From positions 37,059,295 through 37,123,294 of the forward strand of contig NC_133389.1 of NCBI RefSeq assembly GCF_047511655.1: a stretch of DNA of 64,000 bases, given 5' to 3'. Position 1 is the first letter of the stretch, and each line of letters starts with the position of its first letter. Source of the DNA: Castor canadensis (Eukaryota; Chordata; Mammalia; Rodentia; Castoridae). The translations under genes and the position numbers were made by a program. Of this stretch, positions 38,206 through 49,655 are shown piece after piece. Under the pieces are notes generated by a model. The model made no database searches, had not been told where the DNA came from, and worked only from the letters and a program-made list of their open reading frames with translations.

Positions 38206-39544
38206 AAGAGAGCAATGGGATTCTATCAGATAAAAAACCTTATGCATATTGACAAAGGAAATAAGAGAGTGAAGGGACAGCATACAGAATTGGAAAAAAA
38301 AAAACTTTGCCAGATATTCATCTGTCAGATGACTGACATCCAAATTATATAAATATGAAGAACTCAAAAAACTTAAAATCAAAAGAATAAGCAATCCAAC
38401 CAAAATATGGGCAAATGAGCTAAACCAACAATTCCCAAAGAAGAACTATAAATGACCAATAAATATATATAATGTACTCACCATCTTTAGTCATCAAGGA
38501 AATGTAAATCAAGAATACATTGAGATTCCAACTCATGCTGGTCAGAATGGATATTTTCAAATGTAAACAAATAAATTTTAAAAAGTGCTAGCAAGAATGT
38601 GGAGAAAAAGAATATTTCATATGATGCTAAGAATGTAAATTAGTACAACCACTATAGAACAATATGGAGATCCCTAAAAAATTATAAAATATAACTATTA
38701 AAAATAGAATCTATATGACTCTTAGCTATAAACTTAAGGGAATCAAAGTCAGCATACCCATGTATATGGAGGCACTATTCATACAGCCAAGTTATAGAAT
38801 CAAACTAGTTTTCTGTGAATGTGTGAATGGATAAAGAAAATGTGGTGTATATACACAATGGATTATTATTCAGCTATAAATAAGGAAAAATTATTTCATT
38901 TGCAGTAAAATGTATGGAATTAAAGATCATCATGTTAAACAAAATAAGTCAGATCCAGAAAGACAAGTATTACATGTTTTCTTTCATATGTGGAAACTAA
39001 AAGAAAAAAGGTGACCTGAAAATAGAAGTGGGACTATTAGGTAAGAGGACTGGGGACTGTGTGCTAAAGAGGAGATAGAGGGGAGGGCAAAAGAAGACAG
39101 AAGGGAGGATGGGCATTGTCCATTTAGGACTGGAAAAATGAAATGGGTATTTTTGAGACATGCATTTATGGAATGTCAACAGTTATGGGCCAACTCTAGT
39201 TCAAGGAAGAAGTGTAGAAACAGGAAAAAAAAGCAGTTAGAGCACATGCAATGGATCATCATAGTATTTGGTCATAGCAAACAGAACGTCTTCAGAGATG
39301 ACTGTTGGAAAATACTACTGTGGATGAAAATGCTCTGTATTTCTGACTTTTTCTGCTGTTCCACATACAAGGAAGAGAAGCAAAGCTAAGATCAAGGAGA
39401 GAAAAGTAACACACTTTCTTTCTATTCTTCATGCCATACCACCAACAATATTTCTTCAACTGATATAACATAGGAGTAAATAGTAGAGGCAAGAATCCAT
39501 ACCTAGTCTATACCTGGGAAGACAAACACAGGACTATTTCCTAG

Positions 39545-39735
39545 AACAATGGTTCTCAGAATTATTCTTAGTCTAGCAACATTGGCATCACCTGGAATCC
39601 TACCACAAACTGGGTAGAACCCAAAAAATCTGTTTCAAAAAGCTCTACTGAAGTTTAAGAACTAAGTAAATCCCCATGCTATTACTACTTGTGGAGTGTG
39701 ATTCCCTGGGTGGGGTTAGAGGACTTCAAACATGG
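39545..39735 (+). repeat. MER5A-like hAT remnant
   Basis: 'aatggttctcagaatt', 'attggcatcacctggaatcc' and 'aaatctgtttcaaaaagctc' follow the order of the non-autonomous Charlie/MER5A element. The inverted terminal repeat is not complete at the right end. Confidence 0.6.
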
Positions 39736-40018
39736 AATCATGGGTGAAAATTACATGATTACTTTTGAAATCATGGACTGATAAGCACAAATAACATAAG
39801 GGTAACAGAAAAAAAATCAATAGAAAATTGTTATGTATGTAGTTTGCTTTAAAGTTTGTTTTTGAAGAACATCTAATTCAATTAATATTTATATTTTGTT
39901 ACTGTCTTAATTAAAATAAAGTAAATTTTTATTAAATATTTAAGATGTTTGTCTCTATCATATATACATGAGAGAAGACTTATTGGGTATCTTTTGTAAT
40001 CTCTCTGAATTCCTTCCC

Positions 40019-41037
40019 TGTGGGGAACAGATTAAAGCCTATGAGAACTGGACACAAGCAAGGTGAGATGCAGTTAATTGCTTTTACCTGTAAGGCTGAG
40101 ATAGGCACAGCCCTCAGCCATGAAAAAGGGAAAGGCAGAACAGCTGCATCTCCTAAGTTGTGTTCAGAGAAGCAGGAACTCAGGTTTCTCCTGTTAGAAT
40201 GTCATGCTCCTCTCTGTGGCTCCACCTTGTTTGCTGCTGTAAAAGACCCCTGAAGGAGAAAGAGGGACTTTTCACTTTTGCTTTTTGTGGTTTTGGCTTT
40301 TGCCTTTTGCTTTTTGGGGCTTTACTCTGGGCTTTTTGGTGTGGAAAGCTTTTGGAAGGGAAAATAATTATTAAAGGGAAAAATTGCTAAAGGGAAAAGA
40401 ATTGTTGAAGGGAAAATGCTAAAGGGAAAAGGGAATAATTGCTGAAGGGAAAATGCTAAAGAGGGGTTGATAGAAAGTCTGCACTGAGAACTTTAACATA
40501 GGCTTCAGAAAGCAAAACTGAGAAAGAACGTCATACATAGGCCTTAGGAAAGCTAAAGCTAAAAAAAAGCCAAAAAGAACATGGGACAGTGCACAGAGCA
40601 AGTCTAAGGACCTAGACCTTAATAAGAGTTATGCATATGCAGGTTATAGGCATGGCTCTTTGCAAGTTTGAGCACCAGACTTTAAGAGAGCAAAAGAGAG
40701 ATGCCTGGGTACAAAAGACTTTAAGAGCAATTAAACTGAAGATAAGCTGAGAGCAAACATGGGACAGTGTGAGCCTAAGGAAAGAGGTTTTAAAGAGCCA
40801 CCAGGAGAAAGGCCTTAAAGAATCAAGATAGAGAAAAGAAGCAATGAGGGTTGTGTGTCTCCAGCAGAGCGTACAACACACCTGAGCCCAAATTTCTTTC
40901 TGTCTGTCTGTCCTATCTCTTCTCTAAAGTCTCCAGTTGCCTCCAGTTAAGCCCAGTTAGGTCCAGTAACAATCCAGGAGCTAGAGAGAAAACCTCACTC
41001 CAGCAACATAGGGGTGTGAGAAACAACACTGCCTTCA
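40019..41037. mobile_element. Candidate solo LTR, about 1 kb
   Basis: The segment begins TGTGGGGAACAG and can be ended at ...GCCTTCA, giving TG...CA termini. Flanks cttccc (40013-40018) and cctccc (41038-41043) match at 5 of 6 bases, as a 6-bp retroviral target duplication would. Composition changes sharply at both ends. Inside are a T/G-rich block (40265-40345), a short tandem repeat (40355-40460) and a CTGT run (40901-40912). No protein coding is seen. Class II LTRs often open with TGTGGGGAA, but assignment is inference. Confidence 0.42.
40355..40465. repeat. Short tandem repeat based on AAGGGAAAA
   Basis: Seven or so copies of 'aagggaaaa' or close forms, spaced by 'ttgctaa', 'ttgttga' or 'ataattg', make a degenerate 17-23-bp repeat inside the candidate LTR. 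Confidence 0.75.
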
Positions 41038-41261
41038 CCTCCCTCCTTTTCAGAATTGAATTTATACTTACTTATCAAATAAGCATAATCAGAAATGAAA
41101 CACTCTTTGATGCTCTTATATTATAAAGCATCTTCACCTTATTTCCCAATGTTCTTCTCCCACCTTCTTACCTCACAATTGCTATGAGGTGCTCTTTCTT
41201 CTACTACTAATGCATTACAATTACTATAGTTTTGTAAGAGTACATTTTCTCCACAGTTATT

Positions 41262-41850
41262 TTCTTTAATATTGTTGTGCTGGGGGTATATTGTGACATT
41301 TACAAACAGTCTTATAATATATCATAGTTGAATTCACCCCCTCCATCATTCCCTTTTATCCCCTCCCCCTCCCCCCATTCCTGGAAAAGTTTTAACAGGT
41401 CTCATTTTGCCATTTATATCCATTCTTACACAACTTTTGTACCACATTCACCCTCCTATGCCCTTTCTCCACATCCTCCCCACCTCTAGTCAAGACCTGT
41501 TCTGAAACAGAGAAGAGGAGGCTGTTCTCTGTTTTTGTATAAAAAAAGAAATTTAAAAAATGACTTTTGTTTGCTTAAGATAGCTATGCAGAGTTTCTTT
41601 GTGACATTCACATGTAGATAGGATGTATTATAATCTGAATTGGTTCAGTTGCTCTATTTTTCTCCTTTCTACCTTAGTCTCCATAGTTATAAAATTTGAA
41701 TTTCACTATAATTAATCAGATTTAAGTTGCTTATTACATTGTTTGCTTACTGATGGTCTCCTTACATACCAACTTTCCAATAGTTAGTTTTCCATGTTGA
41801 GTTTTCGTCTGTGGCTAAAATTTGTTTAGCTTAACTTTTTGGTGGGTAAG
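41262..41850 (-). repeat. L1 3'UTR-like fragment, reversed
   Basis: Top-strand pyrimidine-rich blocks ('cccctccccctcccccc') and the phrases 'tgaattcacccc', 'taccacattcaccctcctat' and 'gatagctatgcagag' run in the same order as in 43300-43800. The last phrase also occurs near the reversed L1 3' ends at 21060 and 47270. It is probably the 3' end of an older L1 subfamily. Confidence 0.5.
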
Positions 41851-41964
41851 TGAAACAGAACAGGAATATTTCAAACAAGTGTGCATTTGTAATATGGTTT
41901 GAATGCTTTTCCATGTCTTAACATCTCAGTTAATTTCAAAATAAAGTTTTAAATTTTACTGATT

Positions 41965-42049
41965 AAGGATGTAGCTCAATGGCAAAGCACTTCATTAGCA
42001 TATATAAGGCCCTAGATTCAATCCACAGCACTGCAAAAAAAAGCTATTT
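41965..42049 (+). mobile_element. ID SINE with perfect target duplication
   Basis: A tRNA-derived ID element with A-box-like 'tgtagctcaatgg' (about 41970), B box 'gattcaatcc' (about 42015) and an A8 run. It is flanked by a perfect 12-bp duplication, attttactgatt, at 41953-41964 and 42050-42061. The element body is moderately diverged while the duplication is intact. Confidence 0.9.
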
Positions 42050-42061
42050 ATTTTACTGATT

Positions 42062-43299
42062 TAGATTTCTTCTGTCCTTTTGTATCTACATATCCATGTA
42101 TGCATCCACTCCCCTCACCCATGAACCCTTTCCATTCATCCACACACCCATGTATTATATAAATTATAATTACATACTGATATGTGCCTTTACTTCACTG
42201 TGCCTCTCCCCTGGTAAACTGCAATGTCCATGGAATCAGGGAATGTGCCAATTATCACAGAAACCCTTCCACGGATTTAATCAATTAAGAGGAACAAGAA
42301 AAAAAATTAACAAAGAATTGATGTGGTTCAGTTATAACCATGTGTTTGTTCACTAGTGGTATTTTTCTACAGAGAGAACAGGATAGAACAGAAGTAGGAT
42401 GAAAGGGATAATTGTAGAAGCAAATCCTTAGATAGTTAAGAAGATGTGAGAATAGTAGAGGGATTTTATGAGCAACAAGTTCATCCATGTGCCAGAAGAG
42501 ATGGTGAGGCATATTGAGACAGGCCAATATAGGATAAAATTATAGGTAAGAAGGTAAATAATTCTCTACTGGTTGCTTCTATTTTATTAGCAAAAAAAGA
42601 GACAAAGAAGAAATCAACTACATGATTCAAGGAAGGAATATTGAAGATGAGTAAGAAAAACTTCTGATATAATCACAGCAGAGAATAGAGGAATTACTAA
42701 TGGGATAAACAGTAGCCCTGGTTCCCTGTAACACTGAAGCTCAGTCAATGTTAGTCATCATTGACTCACTCAAGCCAATCTGACTGGAGATTTCTGCAAC
42801 CATACTACTGCCCTTGTGGAGGCCCAACAGAGTTAGAGCATTGGACATAACTAGGCTAGGGTTGGGCCACAAGAGGTTAAGGGAGTTGTGAATATGCATA
42901 GAATGATTTTAACAATATACCATGGAATCTAAGCTACATAAAACAGTCAGTGAATTTGAAGGGCCAGATAAAAAGTGGCAGGTGCAAGGTAAAGAAAGTA
43001 TCACATTAACTTAAGTCATAGTTACAGTGGAAGTACACAGACAGTGAGCCAGAGAGATAAAAGAAGTGCTAGAAGTTGTCATTCTGAAGGTGGTACAAGG
43101 TGATGACAAGGTGAGAGTAGGGTATGAGTAAAGATTGCTGATGTAACATAAAGGAAACCATACTGGAAGTGGAGGAACACAGAGGACTCAGTGTGTTCTC
43201 ACAGTTTTATCTAGAGCCTCATCAATCTCCTCTTTACATCTGAAACTTTCTTCTAGCATTTGGACCCTGAAACCTACCTGTGAATCTCATTCAGTCTCC
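42062..43299. other. Unassigned sequence
   Basis: No gene or repeat recognised in 1.2 kb. The 80- and 86-codon ORFs around 42096-42527 overlap on opposite strands and have no motifs. Confidence 0.45.
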
Positions 43300-43800
43300 T
43301 TTTTTATTTTCTATTTTATTTATTTTTATTATTATTGCTGTGCTGGGTGGAGATCATTGTAGCAGTTACAAAGATTCTAACAGTGTATCAAATACATCAT
43401 ACTTGAATTCACCCTTCACTGCTCTCTTTCATACACCCTTCCCTAATTCCTGGAACAGTTTCAGCAGGTATCATTTTTGCATTTACATACATGTGTATAC
43501 ATTTTTTGCACCATATTCACTCTCCCACTACTTTCCCCACCACCTCCCCACTCGCATCAGTGGGAACCCTCCCACTCCCCCTGAACAGAACCTATTCCAC
43601 CCTCCTGTTCTCTGATTTTGAAGAAGAAAAAACATGAAACATAATTTGAGAAACATGGCATTTTTACTAGCTTGAGATAAAGATAGCTATACAGGAAGAT
43701 TCCTTGTGTTGTTTCCTTGCATATATGTATTACAACCCCAGCTGGTTCTCATCTCAGCAATATTACCTCTTGTTCCCTTCTGATGATCTCTCAGACAAGA
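43300..43800 (-). repeat. L1 3'UTR-like fragment, reversed
   Basis: Same order of blocks as 41262-41850: 'attgctgtgctgggtgg', 'cttgaattcaccc', 'ccatattcactctccca', C-rich tracts, then 'gatagctatacaggaag'. The forward 111-codon ORF 43280-43615 is a by-product of the pyrimidine-rich strand. Confidence 0.5.
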
Positions 43801-44359
43801 TCCTTAAATTCTTAGCTAACTAGGATCATTCTCTGGGGACATTCCAAAGTTTCTGAATCCTATCAATCCATGAATCCCTCCAGATTTGCTATTTTTCTAA
43901 TTCATTTTAACTGACTTCTCTGCGTAACATAGACTGTGTTCTAGGTTGTTCTGTATGTTGACCATCTGTTCCGAGAAGTCACCTCAGCCCACTGAAGACA
44001 GCTCCCTATTAGTCTACAGGACTTGGGACTCAAGACCTATTTCTTACCATGTTAAAGAAGGAGAAAATGAATAAAGATAATCATTTAGTCTTTCATAGAG
44101 TTTTGCTTTCAAGAGTGTCTTTTACAAAAGGAGGAAAAATGTCATCTTTGAGAGAACATTGACTTATGTGCTCTGGGAAAGTACATCCAGATTTTCCTGC
44201 TTTCATTGACCTTAAAGTTAAGTCTTAGAGGAGAAAAGAAATTAAAGGACAAATTAAAGTTCATTGGTCAAATACTAGTAAGATGCTACCCCAGTTTGTT
44301 AGTTTTTAGACACCCTGATATATTGGAAATGAAACCGTTGGCAAAAGACATGAATGTTG
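43801..44359. other. Unassigned sequence
   Basis: No gene or repeat recognised. Confidence 0.45.
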
Positions 44360-44492
44360 GCTCGACTCAGTGAGTGACTTTCTGTGTGACCTTGAGTAAT
44401 TCACTTAATTTCACCCAGGTGCAACTTCTTCATCTGGAAAATGAGGGTGTTAGCCTAGGTGAACTTTAAGGGACCTTAGAGCTCTAGCAACC
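44360..44492 (+). repeat. MIR-family SINE remnant
   Basis: 'gactttctgtgtgaccttgagtaattcactta' in pieces and 'cttcttcatctggaaaatgagggtg' follow the MIR core. Confidence 0.65.
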
Positions 44493-47015
44493 TAGTTCCT
44501 TAAATAAGGCTAAAAGGAAAAGACAATGTCATGATCTATCGATAAGTCAGATTTTAAAAATGTTTTCACTAATCTTGGTTTTTATGTTATTCAAGGTCAG
44601 TGGACAAAGAACATAGTATGCATGAAGGACTTATAAGTTTGGATGTTTTAGTTGTCCCAAAAAAGAGGAAATAGATGCAAGAATCTAATAGATAATGCTG
44701 ATTCTGAAATAATACCATCTAAAGCATCACAGGGCCCCAGAAAATATATTGCCTGGATTTTTTAGATTAATAAATTGGCCATTATTTATGCCTCCTCATT
44801 AACAGACACTGACTTGGAGGAATCATAGAAATCTGAGAGGAAAAAATAAAATGTCTCAGAGATCTTAAATATTATTCTTAGTATTTTTCTTCCTATTAAC
44901 ATAAAGAGCCAGACTAGAAACCAGTGATATTTTTTAAAAATTTGTATGTACCTCACATTAACTGATAGGGATACTGTAGCACCCTCTTACTAAAGTTTTG
45001 TTTGTCTATCTTGTTTGCTATTTGAAAAATAATCAAACAAACTTCCCCCATGCATCTAATTGTATTCCAATCACTTTCTCTGGATTAAAGAGGATCATCA
45101 AATGAGGCATTTACCTATATATCATTATTTCATAGCGCATAGACAATAACTCTCCATTAAGCAAAGTGACAAAGAGAAAGAAACCAAGGAACTAAGGTAT
45201 AACACCTGAGCTTGGCCAACTGTAGCTGTGTGTTCTGGCAAAGTCAATACTCACTCACACATGAGGCCTTGGGTTCCTCATGTGATATTGACAAAGATGC
45301 TAACTGAAGTCTTTTCCCATGATATACTATTATGATAGTCCTATAAGACTACTACAGAGGCTAAATTCCATGCAGGCATAATTGGTAAGGCATTTTGAGT
45401 TATCTTTGGATATGTGCTCCCTCATTAAGTGTCAGAGTTATTCTACTTGTACCCAAATTGACATGTTAACATCAGGAAAGGAGAGATGGTTTTTGATCAC
45501 TCAGGAAAGAGAATATGAACTAGAAGTAAAACCAAACGAAACAACAGTAGACCAAGCCCACTCCTTTCTTGGTAAAGAACTGTCGAGATAAGAAAGGAAG
45601 AATAATTTGGACACAGAGGTGGTTATGGGCTCAGCCTTCTTCCTTAAGTGCTATGAAACAGGAAATAGGAGGCTGAGTGTTAATTCTTAGGACAGAGGAG
45701 ATTTTAACTAAATTCCTTTAAGAATTCTGGTAGAACTCATCGGACAAGAACATCAGAGCTGATATGAGGCATCTCTAATGTAGTTAGGAGTGTGAAATTA
45801 TATGACTGGGGAGTGAGTAGCTAATGTGCACTCTTGCCCTCTGTCAGTTCCCACATGGCATGGAAACTAAGCCAACAGGTAAACCATGGAGACTTTTTGG
45901 GGTGGTGTGAAGAGGAGGATTATCAGGGAGACAAGATGGGGAGAGGGTGGAGGTATCCCTGCAGCCTCTGGGAGGCCTGGGTCCTAAGATAGAAGTCATC
46001 ATAGAACTTCAGAAGATCTGAGCACCAACAAAAACCAAACAAAGTCGTGTTCACTGAAAGAAGTCACAGGATACTACTATAGCAAGTACAGAGCCAAAAT
46101 TAAACAGCTTTCGGTGTTGGCAAAGGCACAGCAAGGTCCAAGAAGTTGGGCTCCTCCAACAAGGCTGCACATCAGAATAAACTTGTTCCAGACTACACCA
46201 GGGGAAAGACTGGAGATGGGACCTCATACAGAAGATTCTGTTTCACCTACAAAGACACCTAAAATCACAGTGGTTACAGTAGTCAGATTCAAGTAATCTT
46301 CCTACCTTACCATACCCAAAAAGTGATGTATCTAAGGAGGAATTCCACTGCAGTTTTAGAGAAATTAAGGTGGCTTGTACCTTTGCAATTTGGAGTGAGA
46401 CTGTGGTTAATTTTGCATCGTACCTCACATGTTTACACTAGTACAGCACATCAAAATCTTCAGGGTGTTTCCCCCTTCTCATTGTATATTTGGGATCTAC
46501 TTTGTCTACATCTTTATAACGGAGTTGGAAAAAACACCGGGAAGGCAGCAGTTAGAGTAGAATTTCCTTTTTTTAGATGGGGCACAAAGACTTGTGCCAT
46601 TCCTATAATTTGTTCATGATCATCTAATTAGTACCTAGTAGTTTTTCTATGTGTAACCACATGGTAAAAAAAAATAGCAGCACCAAATATTGTGCATGAA
46701 ATGGCACATGAAACACATGTGCTTCATCCAAATTCAGTTCTACAGTTGAGTATCACTATAGTAGGTGAAATGCTCTCCAGAGCCTGACCATGAACTCTAT
46801 TGAAGAACCTGGTATTTGTAAGAATAATAATGACATCTCACCTTCTACCTTACAGAGATGTTATAGAAACAAAAAGATAGGAGTAAGAATGTTGTAATGT
46901 TTTCAGTATAAAACTACAGGAACTATTGCTAATTATTAAACAAAATGTTTTATTTTAACAAATCAGCTTTGTTATACATAAATCTAGGTTTTCATGAATT
47001 GATTTTAATTACTGA
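44493..47015. other. Unassigned sequence
   Basis: About 2.5 kb with no gene recognised. The stretch at 45830-46300 is less AT-rich and reads like an old repeat, but I cannot name it. The ORFs of 60-98 codons carry no motif. Confidence 0.4.
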
Positions 47016-47034
47016 AGGGTGCACTGGCATTTTA
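47016..47034. repeat. Left target duplication of the ERV-bearing L1
   Basis: The 19 bases agggtgcactggcatttta match agggtacactggcatttta at 55595-55613 with one difference. The pair brackets the reversed L1 and the provirus inside it, 8.56 kb apart. Confidence 0.9.
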
Positions 47035-47885
47035 TTTATTTATTTTATTTTTAAATTAAAAAAATTTTTTTATTCATATGTACATACAATGTTTGGGTCA
47101 TTTCTCCCCCTTTCCTCTGCCCCCTCTCTTTCTCTCCACCCTCTTCCTCTTCCCCTCTACCCCCTCACTACCAGGCAGAAACTATTTTGCCCTTATCTCT
47201 AATTTTGTTGAAGACAGAGTATAAGCAATAGTAGAAAGGACCAAGGGTTTTTGCTAGTTGAGATAAGGATAGCTATACAGGGAGTTTACTCTCATTGCTT
47301 TCCTGTACATAGGTGTTACATTCTAAATTAATTCTTCTTGAACTAATCTTTTCTCTAGTTCCTGGTCCCCGTCTCCTATTGGTTTCTGTCACTTTAAAGT
47401 TTCTGCATTAGTTCCTTTGCATTGAGGACATCAAATTCTATCTTGTTTTTTGGGGGGTTCTTGCCTATCCTCATACTTCCCTTGTGAGCTCTTGCCTCAT
47501 CATGTGATCAAAGTCCAATCCCCTTGCTGTATTTGCCCTTGATCTAAAGTCCGCATATGAGGGAGAACATACGATTATTGGTCTTCTGAGTCTGGCTAAC
47601 CTCGCTCAGGGTGATGTTCCAGTTCCATCCATTTACTTGCAAATGATAAGATTTCATTCTTCTTCATAGCTAAATAGTATTCCATTGTGTATAGATACCA
47701 CATTTTCTTAATCCATTCGTCAGTAGCGGGGCATCTTGGTTGTTTCCATAACTTGGCTATTGTGAATAGTGCTGCAAGAAACATGGGTGTGCAGGTGCCT
47801 TTGGAGTAACCTGTGTAGCTTTCCTTTGGGTATATCCCCAGGAGTGGGATGGCAGATCTATGTTTAGATTTTTGATGTAGGCAAA
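47035..47885 (-). mobile_element. 5'-truncated L1, reversed (3' part)
   Basis: The top strand opens with the reversed T/A-rich tail and 'tattcatatgtacatacaatg', then the C-rich reversed 3'UTR and the ORF2 C-terminal text (minus-strand frame at 47596-47784 includes [20 protein letters not shown]). The L1 text stops at about 47873. The twelve bases after it, 47874-47885, are not L1 (see findings). It resumes at 55457. Total L1 length is about 1 kb, so it was truncated within ORF2. Confidence 0.88.
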
Positions 47886-47964
47886 TGTAGGCCCCAAAGT
47901 GACCACACGGAGAGGAGTGATCTGGCCAAGAGATTCTTTATTGCCAGGTGGGAGAGGGAGAGAG

Positions 47965-48027
<63 letters not shown>

Positions 48028-48219
48028 GGGCAGGTGCTTAAATACCCCTCAGTGAGACTCGGCATGATCTGATTGGTTAGGATCTTATGGTTCATGCTGA
48101 TTGGAGGTTGGGGCAGAAGGAGAATTCAAGCTAGACTTGAGGCAGGACCTTGACCCTGGGAAACAGAAACTTAAGGGTGCAGTAAGAACCAAAACCCATC
48201 GGCGCCATTATTGCCAACA
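47886..48219 (-). repeat. 3' LTR of the provirus
   Basis: 334 bp with TGTTGGC...CCTACA ends when read on the minus strand. It holds a TATA-like TATTTAAG (minus strand, 48037-48044), then a long CT microsatellite (seen as GA at about 47971-48027), then AATAAA (minus strand, 47937-47942) and a short U5. It differs from the other LTR at about 10 of 281 positions outside the microsatellite by my hand count. Confidence 0.93.
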
Positions 48220-48233
48220 TTCCTCCCTTTTTT
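48220..48233 (-). promoter_or_regulatory. Polypurine tract
   Basis: The minus strand reads AAAAAAGGGAGGAA immediately before the TG of the 3' LTR, the expected plus-strand primer site for reverse transcription. Confidence 0.9.
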
Positions 48234-48525
48234 GTTTGTTAAGGAAGGGGGGCGTTGTGTTCACTCTGGCTTCTTCGAGCTGGCAAGGGGCGGCATAGGG
48301 GAAGGGAGGGTTGGTTGGCAAACAATGTTGGGGTGCTGAGGCTCATGATGGCATACACCCAGGCTCCGAAAATGAAAATTTCCTCTTCCTGAAGTTGATT
48401 AAGGTCCCTGCAGCCACAGGTCGTAAAGTCTCGAGCCAGTCCTCCATATGGCAGGTAACAGCCATTCATCTTTGTGTAGGGAGTTGAGGAATTGAAGTAG
48501 GTGTTCTATGAGGGGTCCATGATGC

Positions 48526-49634
48526 TTATAACCTGGTGTTCCAGTAGGATCCATCATAGGTGTCCTCTGGTTGAGCTATGAGGGGTTGGTATCCTTGGAA
48601 GAGAAGCTGGTTGACAGTTTGATTAGAGATTCTGTTTACCTGGGATCTGAGAAATTGTAGTAAACAGGGTAGGATGGTGCATAGAGTAACGAGCATGAGC
48701 AAAGGGCCCAAGAAAGGCAGGAGCCAGGTGAGGAGAGGAGAGCTTAGCAGGTCAGTTAAGGTGTTTTTATTGGGTCTCTTTAGGAGGTCCTCGGCCAAGT
48801 CTGTTAATTTTTTTACATTCTGTTCTACAATTCCAGACTCATTGACATAGTAACAACATTCCTCCCAGAGGAAGAAGCAGGTCCCCCCTTTTTCAGCCAT
48901 TAAGAGATCTAGGGCCCTGTGATTTTCTAGGGCCACCTGGGCTAGAGAAGTGAGCTGACGTTGAAGAGAAGCCAGTGAGGCCGAAGTGGATTCAAGGGTG
49001 ATCTGTAAGCAATCTTCAAAGTCTTTTGCTGAAATAAAACTATGGCCAAGGGCTCCCCCCGCAAAGCCTGCAGCAACAATGGAGATCGCCAGTTCCCTGG
49101 ATATCATAATGTGAGCTGAGGGTTTTGAGGAGTCACACTGAGCATAAATGGCTGCCTGTTCACCCTGAACCCATCTGTTGTCCCATGGGTCAGAGATGTG
49201 GAGCATGGTAGTCCCATTTTTTCCCAGATAAAAGTGAAACTGGTTGTCTGATCCCTTTGATCCTAGTACCCAGTAGACCTGACAAGACCAATAGGGACAT
49301 CCCTCATACTCCTGGGTCCATTTGACTCCCCTCTTACAGTAATTTTTTGTTTGAGTGAAGAAAGGGCAAGCGAATGCAAAGGAGCCACTCCTTAGGGTGG
49401 AACCAAACCTAGGTTTGAAGGGGATTGAAATAGGGACTTGACATCCCTTAGGATGACAGTCACCATGCTGACTAGGCTGGTGATAGAAGTTTGTGAGATG
49501 GTGTAGGTTTCCTGTATCTTAAATCTCCAGAAGTACCCTCCGGTGCTAGTCAGCCTACCAACAAATAGGAGGTTGAGAACAGAGAACAAAAGGGGAAGGT
49601 TAATGCACATCCTCGGGGACAGGGGAGGGAACAC
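48526..49634 (-). pseudogene. env: env remnant: truncated SU, open TM segment
   Basis: Envelope gene. A start at 49634 gives about 80 codons with a hydrophobic signal-like stretch (LPLLFSVLNLLFVG), then a frame break near 49395. The second frame is open from about 49395 to 48526, and from the Met at 49206 gives 226 codons. In that numbering there is a fusion-peptide-like hydrophobic stretch at about 41-57, an immunosuppressive-domain-like region about 93-110, CX6CC at 110-118, an N-glycosylation site near 122, a membrane anchor about 159-187 and a tail of about 40 residues. The whole pre-fusion-peptide part is only about 190 codons, so most of SU is missing. No basic cleavage site is visible. 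Not functional as an envelope. Confidence 0.85.
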
Positions 49635-49655
49635 GAAGCTGAGAGATGTGAATTT

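Larger units (their letters stand above)
36031..39130 (+). mobile_element. Old L1, sense, 5' and ORF truncated
   Basis: L1 ORF2 text from the pre-RT region onward, in many broken frames: RT pieces near 36420-36670 and 36700-37160, C-terminal pieces 37402-38150 and 38400-38900 (for example 'gtggtgtatatacacaatgg' near 38840), then a purine-rich 3'UTR to about 39130. It is clearly more decayed than the copies at 2.2 and 20.9 kb. A CA microsatellite (36549-36607) and a SINE (38001-38205) lie inside it. Confidence 0.8.

Noticed and set aside
43280..43615. Forward 111-codon ORF
   Set aside because: It lies in a pyrimidine-rich L1 3'UTR-like fragment with no coding signal.
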